Position numbers and translations under genes: made by a program. From an uncultured Bryobacteraceae bacterium (lineage in GTDB: Bacteria; Acidobacteriota; Terriglobia; Bryobacterales; Bryobacteraceae): 64,000 nt of DNA. Location: NCBI GenBank assembly GCA_937920635.1, contig CAKZUE010000001.1:1-64000 (forward strand), given 5' to 3'. The notes beneath the pieces were generated by a model, which had not been told where the DNA came from, did no database searches, and worked only from the letters and a program-made list of their open reading frames with translations. Positions within the stretch are counted from its first letter, which is position 1; the number at the start of each line of letters is the position of its first letter. Of this stretch, positions 1 to 8,172 are shown piece after piece.

Positions 1-45
1 GCTCGGTGCGGCTCGGTGGTGGTGGTTGTTGGGGTGGGGGTGGGA

Positions 46-105
46 ACCGCTTGGTCGCGCCTGCGGCGCTCCCGCGCGGCTCGGTGCGGCTCGGTGCGGC
101 TCGGT
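46..105. repeat. Dispersed GC-rich repeat module (cgcttggtcgcgcctgcggcgctcccgcgcggctcg) followed by a gctcggtgcg tandem run
   Basis: Same module seen at 1305-1400 and as reverse complement at about 2621-2660. Confidence 0.7.
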
Positions 106-296
106 GGTGCGCGACAGTGGCGGGATAAAGAAGGGGAAAACAGACTATAGTCTCTGAAATACAGGGCTTGACAACGCCCGTATCTTCGGTTAAGGTTAGA
201 GTTTCGGTCAGTTGATCTCTGGTTTATCAACTGGCCAGCCAGCCAGGTAGTCGCCCTGGCCGTTGCGCAGATCTCCTCCACTGCGCGAGAGCCGCG

Positions 297-1193
297 ATGA
301 ATCAGTCTTACTTTATCGTAGTCCTGGCTCATTCCCTTCACGGCCGTTTGCGGCGTTTCCAGATCGACCAGAAGGTCGTCTTCGCCGTGCTGGCGCTGGC
401 TCTGCTGGGCTGCTTCACGCTGTTCGGGATGGTGTCGAGCTACGTCCGCATGGCGTGGAAGGTTTCTAATTACAACAGCTTGCGTCAGGAAGCTGAAGTA
501 TTGCGGGCGCGGTATCAGCGGCTGTTGACGGAGGCGCAGGAAGCCAACGAAGAGGTGGCCAAGCTGTCGCTTTTCGCGGCGGAAGTCTCCATGGCATACG
601 GTTTGCACCGCCAGCCCACCTATCCGTCTGAGGTGGAGCCGGCGCTGGCCAGCGTGAAGCTGACGCCGTCGCTGTCTGAAACGCTGGATACTTACAATAA
701 ACTGCGCACTGCATCTTTGACAGCCAGCACGCGGTTATCGTCGCGCCGTTGGCTGGTGAACACAACCCCGAGCCTGTGGCCTGTCACCGGGCGCCTGCTG
801 AGCAATTTTGGCACGCGCGAAGATCCGTTCCACGGGCACATGGCGTTTCACACGGGAGTGGACATCAGCGCCGCGGTGGGCACGCCGGTGAAGGCGGCTG
901 CCGACGGGATCGTGATCGAGGCCGACTGGATGGGCAATTACGGCAAGCTGGTCGTGCTGGATCACGGCCGCGGGTTACAGACGTGGTACGCGCATCTGTC
1001 GCGGATCGACGTCATTCCAGGGCAAGAGGTACGGCTCGGACAGATCATCGGCGGCACGGGACAGACCGGGCGGGCGACGTCGCCGCATCTGCACTATGAA
1101 GTGCGCCGCGGGGGCGTTGCGGTGAACCCATACGGGTATCTGGCGCGGTCGGCGATGTCAACGCCGGATCCGGCGCGCGACTTTCCATTCTGA
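297..1193 (+). CDS. M23 family metallopeptidase with N-terminal TM and coiled-coil region
   Basis: ORF 298 aa; HMAFHTGVDISAAVGTPVKAAADGIV...GNYGKLVVLDHGRGLQTWYAHLS...HLHYEVRRGG is typical of peptidase M23. Confidence 0.93.
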   Translation: MNQSYFIVVLAHSLHGRLRRFQIDQKVVFAVLALALLGCFTLFGMVSSYVRMAWKVSNYNSLRQEAEVLRARYQRLLTEAQEANEEVAKLSLFAAEVSMAYGLHRQPTYPSEVEPALASVKLTPSLSETLDTYNKLRTASLTASTRLSSRRWLVNTTPSLWPVTGRLLSNFGTREDPFHGHMAFHTGVDISAAVGTPVKAAADGIVIEADWMGNYGKLVVLDHGRGLQTWYAHLSRIDVIPGQEVRLGQIIGGTGQTGRATSPHLHYEVRRGGVAVNPYGYLARSAMSTPDPARDFPF

Positions 1194-1313
1194 AGTCGAA
1201 ATCCAGGCGGTTTTGTGATCCGGGGTGCGGGCGCAGCGGCCGATCCACGCAGGGCCTTGTGTGGACGGTGGCGGGGGGATTGGCGGTTGCAGCGGTGTTG
1301 GACCGCTTGGTCG

Positions 1314-1400
1314 CGCCTGCGGCGCTCCCGCGCGGCTCGATTCGCCTGCGGCGCTCCCGCGCGGCTCGATTCGCCTGCGGCGCTCCCGCGCGGCTCGGTG
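1314..1400. repeat. Three tandem 29-bp repeats (cgcctgcggcgctcccgcgcggctcgatt)
   Basis: Copies start at 1314, 1343 and 1372 with exact 29-bp period. Confidence 0.9.
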
Positions 1401-1467
1401 GCGGGCCGGCGGCGGGTCCTTGCGTGTTTCGTGCAACCTGTCTGGTTGGGAAAGGCATCCATCGAGT

Positions 1468-2583
1468 GTGAGGTCTTTGCTCCGAAGCCCGAGCTGCGCC
1501 GTGATCTCGGGCGCATGGAGCCGGAGGGCTTTTCTGGCGGGGCTCGGCGCTTCCCTGGCGGCACAGAATTCCGCACCCGCCCCTGAGTGGCGCAAGTATC
1601 TCGATCCGGCGACGGAGTTCGAGGTGCTGCTGCTCACCGACCCTCAGTTCGAGAGCCGCTTTCCTGCCCCGCCCGCCCTCGCCGTCGACCGGCGCAACCG
1701 GATGGTGGTTTATGCGAGCGACCGCAGCGGGCAATGGCAGCCGTGGGTGATGGATCTCACCAGCGGGCAGAGCCGGCAGCTTGGTTCGCACGCCTCGTTC
1801 GTTCCGGAGACATTGACGTTTTCCGCCAACGGGCGGGACGCCATTTTCGCCGTGGGCGGGCGGCTGGTGGCGATGACGGTGGCGAATCTGAAGACGCGAC
1901 CGTTGACGGTGCTGGAGGGGGGAGCGGAATGGGCCAGCCCCGTCGCGCCATCGCCGGACGGGACCGCTTTGTTCTATACCGAAAAGCGGGACGGCGTGTG
2001 GCGGATTCAGCGGCTGCCGGCGCGAGGCCCGGTTGTGGAAGTGGCTTCGGCAGAGGAGCCGATGCTCGCGCCTGCGCCGAATCCGCGCCGAGCGATGGTG
2101 CTGTGGCGGACGGCGGGAGGCGGGCTGGAGGTGGCGGCGTTTGACGGCTCGCTGAGGAGGAGGCTGGAGGTTCCCGCGGGGCGTGTGCTGGAGGCGCATT
2201 GGTCGCCGGACGGCCAGTCGATCCTGTACCTGCATGAGGCGGGCGGAGAGCGGCCGGGCACCGCGATTCGCGAACAGAGGCTGGATACGCGTGAGGACCG
2301 GCTGGTGGCGGCGACGAGCCAGTTCGGGCGGTTTTCGAGCAACGCCAACGGAAGCGTGTTCGCGGGCGCGAGCCGGAGCGCGGCATCGCCCTTCGTGCTG
2401 ATTCTGCTGCGCGTCAACCGGAGGGAACTGGCGCTGTGCGAACACAGGGCGTCGGATGTGTCCATGGCGGCGCCGGTATTCACGCCCGACAGCCAGAAGG
2501 TCCTGTTCGTCAGCGACCGGCTGGGCAAGCCGGCGATTTTCCTGATGAACGTGGAGAAGCTGATCGAGAAGACGGATTCGTGA
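1468..2583 (+). CDS. TolB/PD40 beta-propeller-like exported protein
   Basis: In-frame part of ORF 1225-2583 from GTG 1468; N-terminus RRAFLAGLGASLA; repeated SPDG/SANG/TPDSQKVLFVSDR motifs. Start uncertain. Confidence 0.7.
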   Translation: MRSLLRSPSCAVISGAWSRRAFLAGLGASLAAQNSAPAPEWRKYLDPATEFEVLLLTDPQFESRFPAPPALAVDRRNRMVVYASDRSGQWQPWVMDLTSGQSRQLGSHASFVPETLTFSANGRDAIFAVGGRLVAMTVANLKTRPLTVLEGGAEWASPVAPSPDGTALFYTEKRDGVWRIQRLPARGPVVEVASAEEPMLAPAPNPRRAMVLWRTAGGGLEVAAFDGSLRRRLEVPAGRVLEAHWSPDGQSILYLHEAGGERPGTAIREQRLDTREDRLVAATSQFGRFSSNANGSVFAGASRSAASPFVLILLRVNRRELALCEHRASDVSMAAPVFTPDSQKVLFVSDRLGKPAIFLMNVEKLIEKTDS

Positions 2584-2589
2584 GGGGCA

Positions 2590-2611
2590 GCCCCCGGCCA
2601 AGGCCGGGGGC
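2590..2611. repeat. Palindromic element gcccccggccaaggccgggggc
   Basis: Near-perfect inverted repeat just after a CDS stop; related copies at 2797-2819 and 15457-15475; may also act as a terminator. Confidence 0.75.
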
Positions 2612-2675
2612 AAACCGCGCAAGGAGCCGCGCGGGAGCGGCGCAGGCGCGACCAAGCGTAACTGGCGCGGAGCAC

Positions 2676-2765
2676 AGGGCGGAAAATTGGTGCCAGGCGG
2701 GCCTGTCCCCACTTTTTTCCCCACTTTTTGCAGGGCGGAAAATTGGTGCCAGGCGGGCCTGTCCC
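2676..2765. repeat. Two direct copies of a 34-bp element (agggcggaaaattggtgccaggcgggcctgtccc), 56-bp period
   Basis: Copies at 2676-2709 and 2732-2765; degenerate relatives near 10447 and 36607. Confidence 0.85.
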
Positions 2766-2796
2766 TGGTTTTTTCCCCACTTTATTTATCGCAGGC

Positions 2797-2819
2797 GGCC
2801 CCCGGCCAAGGCCGGAGGG
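2797..2819. repeat. Second copy of the cccccggccaaggccgg(g/a)gg palindrome
   Basis: Sequence match to 2590-2611. Confidence 0.7.
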
Positions 2820-2912
2820 ATCGGTGGGGATGTTCGGCGCTTTCGCTTTCGCGCCGTGCGGACGGCCTTGTGATAGATTTGAAGGGTTAGGCTCTCGCTT
2901 GAGGTAGTCCGC

Positions 2913-4316
2913 GTGCAAGTTTTTTTGCAGGGCAAGTTGCTGGGGATCGAACCGTTCATCCACAGCACACGTGGCGGTTTTGCCGCGCTGGGCGGGCGGT
3001 GCCTGTACGTTTCGCTGTTGATGGAAGCGCTGCCGCGGATGCTGCTGGACCGGCTCGGGCTGGCGCGGGAGCTGCTGGGCTCGTGCGGCGGCGGGCAGTT
3101 TCTCACGGTGTTGCCGCGGGAGAGCCTGGAGGAAGCCAACGCATTTCTGGTGGATGCCACGCGGCGGCTGGCGGCCTTTTCGGGTCACCAATTGCGGCTG
3201 GCGTGGTCGAGCACGGAGAATCTGGGCGCGTGGAGCGACATCCGCAAGCGGCTGGACGCGGGCTTCCGCCGATGGCGCGGGTTGAACGCGGTGGAGCCGG
3301 CGGGCGTGTTCGAGCCGTACGACGAAGCCGGCGACGATTCCTTCTTTGAACGCCTGTTCCTGGGGCTGCCGGGCACGGCGGCTGCGGTGTGGGACGGCGA
3401 AAGCGAAGGCATGCTGCGGGCAGAGGGCGAGCCGCACTGGCTGGCCACGCACTGCGCGCAGATGCCGGGCGGCTGGCCGGCGGGCGTGGAGGAGCTGGCG
3501 GCGAGGGCGCGGGGCCGGAAGACGTGGGGGGTGCTGCGCGGCGACGCCGACCAGTTCCAGGCGCGGCTCCAGAAGGCCGAAACGGTGGAAGAGTTCATTC
3601 AGCTTTCGGTCTTTTACAAGCAGTTCTTTTTGGGCGAAGTGCAGACGCTGTGCGGGCAGCCGGAGTTTCGGGACAAGACGACGGTGCTCTACACAGGTGG
3701 CGACGAGTTCGCCATCGCCGGCAGTTGGGACGCGCTGCCGCCGTTTGCGCAGGCGATCGAGCGGGTGTTCCGGCGTTCGAGCGAAGAGCTGCTGAAGGAT
3801 TTTCCGGGCGTCGAGGGCAAGACGCTGTCGATGGGGATCGCGCTGGCGCCCGAGCCGGAGATCGAGCCGCTGGCGGTGTACCGGGAGGCGGGGCGGCAGC
3901 TTGAGGCGGCCAAGTCCCTCGGGCGCGACTCGGTGGCGGTGTTCGGAAAGGTTCTGGACTGGAAGCAGCTCTCCGAGGCGGCCGAGCTGAAGGAATTGAT
4001 GGTGCGGATGGTGGACCGGTATCATTGCTCGCCGCAGTTTCTGGGCGAGCTCGGCGCATTTTACCGCGAGACCGACCGGGTGCTGCCGGCCAGGAGCTCG
4101 CGGCGGCTGCTGGAGACGCAGCAGCGGCCGTGGCGGCTGCACCGGCGGCTGAACCGGGTGCTGGACGGGCCCGAGCGCAACCGGGAATTCGAGAAGGCCC
4201 GGCAGGCGGTGCTGGCGGCGTTTCTGACGCGCGGCCAGGCGCAGTTGAAACTGAAGCCCTCCGGGCGGGTGGCGCTGGAGTGGGCCCGGATGACGGAAGA
4301 GGCCGAACGAGCATGA
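2913..4316 (+). CDS. csm1: Type III-A CRISPR Cas10/Csm1, HD-less
   Basis: 467 aa; palm1-like SCGGGQFLTVLP; palm2-like WGVLRGDADQFQ...; TTVLYTGGDEFAIAG; ATGA overlap with csm2-like gene and followed by csm3-5. Confidence 0.9.
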   Translation: MQVFLQGKLLGIEPFIHSTRGGFAALGGRCLYVSLLMEALPRMLLDRLGLARELLGSCGGGQFLTVLPRESLEEANAFLVDATRRLAAFSGHQLRLAWSSTENLGAWSDIRKRLDAGFRRWRGLNAVEPAGVFEPYDEAGDDSFFERLFLGLPGTAAAVWDGESEGMLRAEGEPHWLATHCAQMPGGWPAGVEELAARARGRKTWGVLRGDADQFQARLQKAETVEEFIQLSVFYKQFFLGEVQTLCGQPEFRDKTTVLYTGGDEFAIAGSWDALPPFAQAIERVFRRSSEELLKDFPGVEGKTLSMGIALAPEPEIEPLAVYREAGRQLEAAKSLGRDSVAVFGKVLDWKQLSEAAELKELMVRMVDRYHCSPQFLGELGAFYRETDRVLPARSSRRLLETQQRPWRLHRRLNRVLDGPERNREFEKARQAVLAAFLTRGQAQLKLKPSGRVALEWARMTEEAERA

Positions 4317-5035
4317 ACGAACAGGAAGCAAGACAGACCCCGCAGGAAGCCGCGGAAGGCGCCGCGGCTGCTCCCGAGACCGCGACGGCTCCGCAGGCGG
4401 CGGAAGCGGCGGCGGCAGAGCCAACCGTGTCCGAGGCGACACCGCAGGCAGAAGCAGAGGCAGCCGGACAGGCGCCTGCCGAAGAGGCCAGGCCCGCGCA
4501 GGAAGCGGCGCCAGCCGCCGCCAGGCCGCCCCGGGAAGGCCGCCCTCCACGCGGTCCCAGACAGGCGCCGCCGGAGAAGGGCCAGCGCAAGGGGCCGCCG
4601 GAGCGCAATGAGCGCAACGAGCGCAGTGACCGCGGCGAGCGGAGAGGGCCGCGCGAGGCGGGACGCCCGGAGCGCCGCGGGGGGCCTGAAGGACCGGTCG
4701 AGATCGACATCGAAAAGCTGATCGGCGACAGCCTGTATCTGGACAATCAGGCGCATGCGATTGTGGCGCGGATGCGCGACATGGATTCGGGCACGCGGAG
4801 CCAGTTGCGTCGGCTGTTCAGCGCCGTGCGCCGGGCGTGCCGGACGGAAGAGGCCGAACGGCAGCACGCGTTTGTGATGCTGCGGGCGCGGCTGGCCTAC
4901 ACGATTGCGCGCCACCAGTTGCGGAGCCTGGATCCGCTGGAAAAGCTGCTGTTGCAGGTGACGCGGAAGAACGACGCCCGTGGATACGAGCGCTTCCGCG
5001 ACCTGTTTGAAGCCATTGTCGCCTACAACGAATAA
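4313..5035 (+). CDS. csm2: Csm2 (Cas11 small subunit) with long disordered N-terminal extension
   Basis: ATG at 4313 overlaps csm1 stop; C-terminal about 112 aa helical Csm2-like (RSQLRRLFSAVRRA...YTIARHQLRSLDPLEKLL); position in operon. Confidence 0.85.
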   Translation: MNEQEARQTPQEAAEGAAAAPETATAPQAAEAAAAEPTVSEATPQAEAEAAGQAPAEEARPAQEAAPAAARPPREGRPPRGPRQAPPEKGQRKGPPERNERNERSDRGERRGPREAGRPERRGGPEGPVEIDIEKLIGDSLYLDNQAHAIVARMRDMDSGTRSQLRRLFSAVRRACRTEEAERQHAFVMLRARLAYTIARHQLRSLDPLEKLLLQVTRKNDARGYERFRDLFEAIVAYNE

Positions 5036-5059
5036 GGACTGGAGATCGCGGAGAGAGCC

Positions 5060-5890
5060 ATGAGTTCACACACCGCTACCACCAAGCTGGGCCTGATCGG
5101 CAAGCTGCTGCTCGACGGGGAGATGATCTGCGAGACGGGGCTCCATATCGGCGCAGGCAAGGGTTCGCTGGACCTGGGAGGCGCGGACAATCCGGTGGTG
5201 AAAGACGCCTTCGGGAGGCCTTATGTGCCGGGCAGCTCGCTGCGCGGGCGCATCCGGAGCCTGCTGGAGCAGGCGGCGGGGGTGGTGGGCGCCGAGGATC
5301 TGGTCTACCTGTCGCGGCGGCGGGGCCAGGAGGTGCGGATCCATCAGAGCGACGATCCGGGCGACGAAATCTGCCTGCTGTTCGGGCGCAATCCGGGGCG
5401 GATGGAGCGCGTGTCGGGAGAAGCGCTGGAGCCGTCGGCGGCGACGCCGGCGCGGCTGACCGTGTACGATGCGCCGCTCGAGCTGGACTCGATCACGCCG
5501 CAGATGCGCGAGAACCTGGATGACGAGCTGACGGAGGTGAAGAGCGAGAACGCGATCGACCGGGTGACGGCGCAGTCGAACGCGCGCACGCTGGAGCGGG
5601 TGCCGGCGGGGGCGCGGTTCCGCGTGCGGATGGTGCTCGACATTCTCTGCCCCGAGGACCGCGAACTGGTGGAGAAGCTGCTGGAAGGGCTGCGGCTGCT
5701 GGAAGACGACGCGCTGGGCGGAGGCGGCTCGCGCGGCAGCGGGCGGGTGCGGTTCGCCAACTGGAAGGCGAGCTGGCGCAGCCGCGGCTACTACACGGGC
5801 GCGGCGGGCGAAGAGGTGCTGGTGGAGAATGCGGCCACGACCGCAGACCTCCAGGCGGCGAGCCGCGCGTTTGCGGAGAAACTGAGCTGA
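5060..5890 (+). CDS. csm3: Csm3 (Cas7 backbone subunit)
   Basis: ETGLHIGAGKGSLDLGGADNPVVKDAFGRPYVPGSSLRGRIRSLLE...; LFGRNP; glycine-rich loop GGGGSRGSGRVRF. Confidence 0.95.
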   Translation: MSSHTATTKLGLIGKLLLDGEMICETGLHIGAGKGSLDLGGADNPVVKDAFGRPYVPGSSLRGRIRSLLEQAAGVVGAEDLVYLSRRRGQEVRIHQSDDPGDEICLLFGRNPGRMERVSGEALEPSAATPARLTVYDAPLELDSITPQMRENLDDELTEVKSENAIDRVTAQSNARTLERVPAGARFRVRMVLDILCPEDRELVEKLLEGLRLLEDDALGGGGSRGSGRVRFANWKASWRSRGYYTGAAGEEVLVENAATTADLQAASRAFAEKLS

Positions 5891-5903
5891 CCGGGGCTGC
5901 CGC

Positions 5904-6923
5904 ATGAACCCTGCGCTGCTAGTCCGCATCCGGCCATCCACGCCGTGGCGCCTGGGCCCGGAGACCGGGCTGCTGTCCGAGGCTGCTGCCGTGTGGCACA
6001 GCGACGCGGTGTATTCCGCCGTGACGCTGGCGCTCGAGCAGCTCGGCTGGATGGAAGAGTGGCTGGAGGCGACGTCAGACCCGTTCCGCGAGCCGGTGGC
6101 GCGGTTCACGTCCGCGTTTCCGTGGCAGCGGAACCTGCTGTATGCGCCGCCGCCGCGCGGGCTGTGGCCGCCGGAAACAGGGGCGGCGCGGGCGCGGTGG
6201 AAGGGCGCGGAGCTGATCCCGACGCAACTGGCGGGGGCGCTGCTGCGCGGCGAGCGGTTCGATGAGCAGGCGTGGGAACTGGATGGATGGTGCGGGTGCC
6301 TGATCCCGGCCGGAAGCCGCTCGGCGACGGGGCCGTTCCGGTTTCTGCGGCGCTCGTGCGCGGCGGTGGACCGGGTGACGGGCGGCCATGCGCTGCCGTA
6401 TGTGACCGGGTGCGTGCAGTTCGCGCCGGCTTCGGGATTGTGGTGCGCAGCGCAGTTCGCCACGCAGACGGCGTATGCGGTGTGGGGGCCGCGGATCCAG
6501 GCGGCATTCCGGCTGCTGGGCGACTCCGGCGTGGGAGGGCTGCGGTCACGGGGATTCGGGCGGGCCAGAAGCGTGGAGTTTCAGGCCGGGCTGCTGGAGG
6601 ATCTGCTGTTCGGGCCGGCGGGCGCGCCGCGTCCCGGGCGGGGCTGGTGGCTGCTGTCGCTGGCGGCGCCCGCGCCCGGGGATCCGATCCGTTGGGACGA
6701 AGGCGATTATCAGATCATCCAGCGCGGCGGGCGGGTGGGAAGTCTGGCCGGGGGCGGCGCGCGCAAGCTTGTCAGCCGGATGCTGGCGGAGGGTTCGGTG
6801 GTAGTCAGTCCCCGCGCCCCGCGCGGGACCGTCACCGACGTCACGCCGGAAGGGTGCCCGCATCCGGTGGTCCGCGCCGGTTACGCCGTGGCGATTTCGA
6901 TTCCATGGCCGGGGAACGCATGA
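5904..6923 (+). CDS. csm4: Csm4 (Cas5-like RAMP)
   Basis: Order in operon; RAMP glycine-rich motif GDSGVGGLRSRGFGRARSVEF. Confidence 0.88.
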   Translation: MNPALLVRIRPSTPWRLGPETGLLSEAAAVWHSDAVYSAVTLALEQLGWMEEWLEATSDPFREPVARFTSAFPWQRNLLYAPPPRGLWPPETGAARARWKGAELIPTQLAGALLRGERFDEQAWELDGWCGCLIPAGSRSATGPFRFLRRSCAAVDRVTGGHALPYVTGCVQFAPASGLWCAAQFATQTAYAVWGPRIQAAFRLLGDSGVGGLRSRGFGRARSVEFQAGLLEDLLFGPAGAPRPGRGWWLLSLAAPAPGDPIRWDEGDYQIIQRGGRVGSLAGGGARKLVSRMLAEGSVVVSPRAPRGTVTDVTPEGCPHPVVRAGYAVAISIPWPGNA

Positions 6924-8086
6924 CTCGCTACCGCCTCACCGTACTGACCCCGCTGCTGGCCGGCGATGGCCAGAAGCTGGCGCCGATCGACTACATGGTC
7001 TGGAAGGACCAGGTGAACGTGCTCGACCAAAGGCGCATTTTCCGGCTGCTGGCGCGCGGGCCGCGGCTGGAGGCGTATCTGGCTCAGTTGCGGCGGGCGG
7101 AGAAACTGGATTTCGCCTCCTGGGGCGGCTACGCGCAGAATTACGCCAGCCGGCGGATCCCGTTCGAGCACCCGTCTTCGGCTGCTTACTACGCACGCAC
7201 GTCGGCCGAGCATCTGTTCATCCCCACGTTTGCTTCGACGAGTTCGGGCGAGATCTACGTGCCGGGCAGCGCCATCAAGGGTGCGTTGCGGCGGGCCGTG
7301 GTGCTGGGGCTGGCCGGCGAAGCGGCGTGGAGGACTCTGGGAGAGGCGCTGGCAAAGAACGACCGCGCGCCGCGGCGGCCGGGCGCGCTGCTGGAGCAGA
7401 TGCTGCTGGGCGGCCCTGGTTCGGATTGGCTGCGAGGCCTGATGGTGGCCGATTCGGAGCCGCTGGCGCCGGGCGGTTGCACGCGCGTGTATCTGCTGCG
7501 CACGGCCACTCTGGTGCAGCGCACGGGACGCACCGAGGTGGGATGGAAGATGAGTCCGCGCGGGGCGGTGGAGTTCCGGCGGCCGGGCGATTCGACACCG
7601 CATTTTGCCGAGATGGCGGCGCCGGGCACGGTTTTCGAGGGCGGCGCGGGCGCGGCGTTGATCGCGAGTCAGGAAAAGGCGCGGCGGGCGCTGCGGTGGA
7701 ACGGCGACGGCTTCGATTGGGGCAAGCTGCTGGCGGCGGCCAACCAGGCGGCCGCTCAGTTGCTGGCGCTGCACCGGCGCTATGCCGAGGCCACGGGGCT
7801 GCGGGGCGTGGCGGAGTCGATGGCGCGGCTCGAGCAGAGGCTGGACCGGATCCAGGAGGAAGGCAACCGCTGCCTGCTGTGTCTGGGCTGGGGCACGGGG
7901 TTGCTGGCGAAATCAGCGAGCCTGGAGACGGGCCGGGGCCCATATCAGGAATTGCTCCGGCTGCTGCCGGTGTACCGGGAGCCGTTGCGCACGGGACTGC
8001 CCTTCCCCAAGACGCGGCAGGTGGTTTTCCTTCAGGACCAGCCGGCCACGCTGGCGGGGTGGGCCGAACTGGAGCTGGGCGGCTGA
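6920..8086 (+). CDS. csm5: Csm5 (Cas7-like RAMP)
   Basis: ATG 6920 overlaps csm4 stop; TVLTPLLAGDGQKLAPIDYMVWKDQVNVLDQ...YVPGSAIKGALRRAVVLGL. Confidence 0.9.
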   Translation: MTRYRLTVLTPLLAGDGQKLAPIDYMVWKDQVNVLDQRRIFRLLARGPRLEAYLAQLRRAEKLDFASWGGYAQNYASRRIPFEHPSSAAYYARTSAEHLFIPTFASTSSGEIYVPGSAIKGALRRAVVLGLAGEAAWRTLGEALAKNDRAPRRPGALLEQMLLGGPGSDWLRGLMVADSEPLAPGGCTRVYLLRTATLVQRTGRTEVGWKMSPRGAVEFRRPGDSTPHFAEMAAPGTVFEGGAGAALIASQEKARRALRWNGDGFDWGKLLAAANQAAAQLLALHRRYAEATGLRGVAESMARLEQRLDRIQEEGNRCLLCLGWGTGLLAKSASLETGRGPYQELLRLLPVYREPLRTGLPFPKTRQVVFLQDQPATLAGWAELELGG

Positions 8087-8172
8087 GGCGGCCGCCCCCG
8101 CATCGGGTGCTAAAATGAAAGCATCCGGCCGGATGGAATTCTCCGGTTTGGACCCGGATCAACCGGAGGAGC

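Noticed and set aside
1314-1400. 29-bp tandem repeats as CRISPR repeats
   Set aside because: Copies are directly adjacent with no spacers.
1045-2724. 559-aa antisense ORF and other long Arg/Pro/Ala-rich antisense ORFs (e.g. 2007-4550, 21906-23399, 24086-27583, 60970-63153)
   Set aside because: Codon-shadow ORFs of high-GC genes; composition biased and no recognisable motifs.
2676-2765. Two 34-bp repeats with a 22-bp spacer upstream of csm1 as a mini CRISPR array
   Set aside because: Only two copies, spacer is a T/C-rich run related to the repeat, and degenerate copies are scattered elsewhere; fits a dispersed element better.
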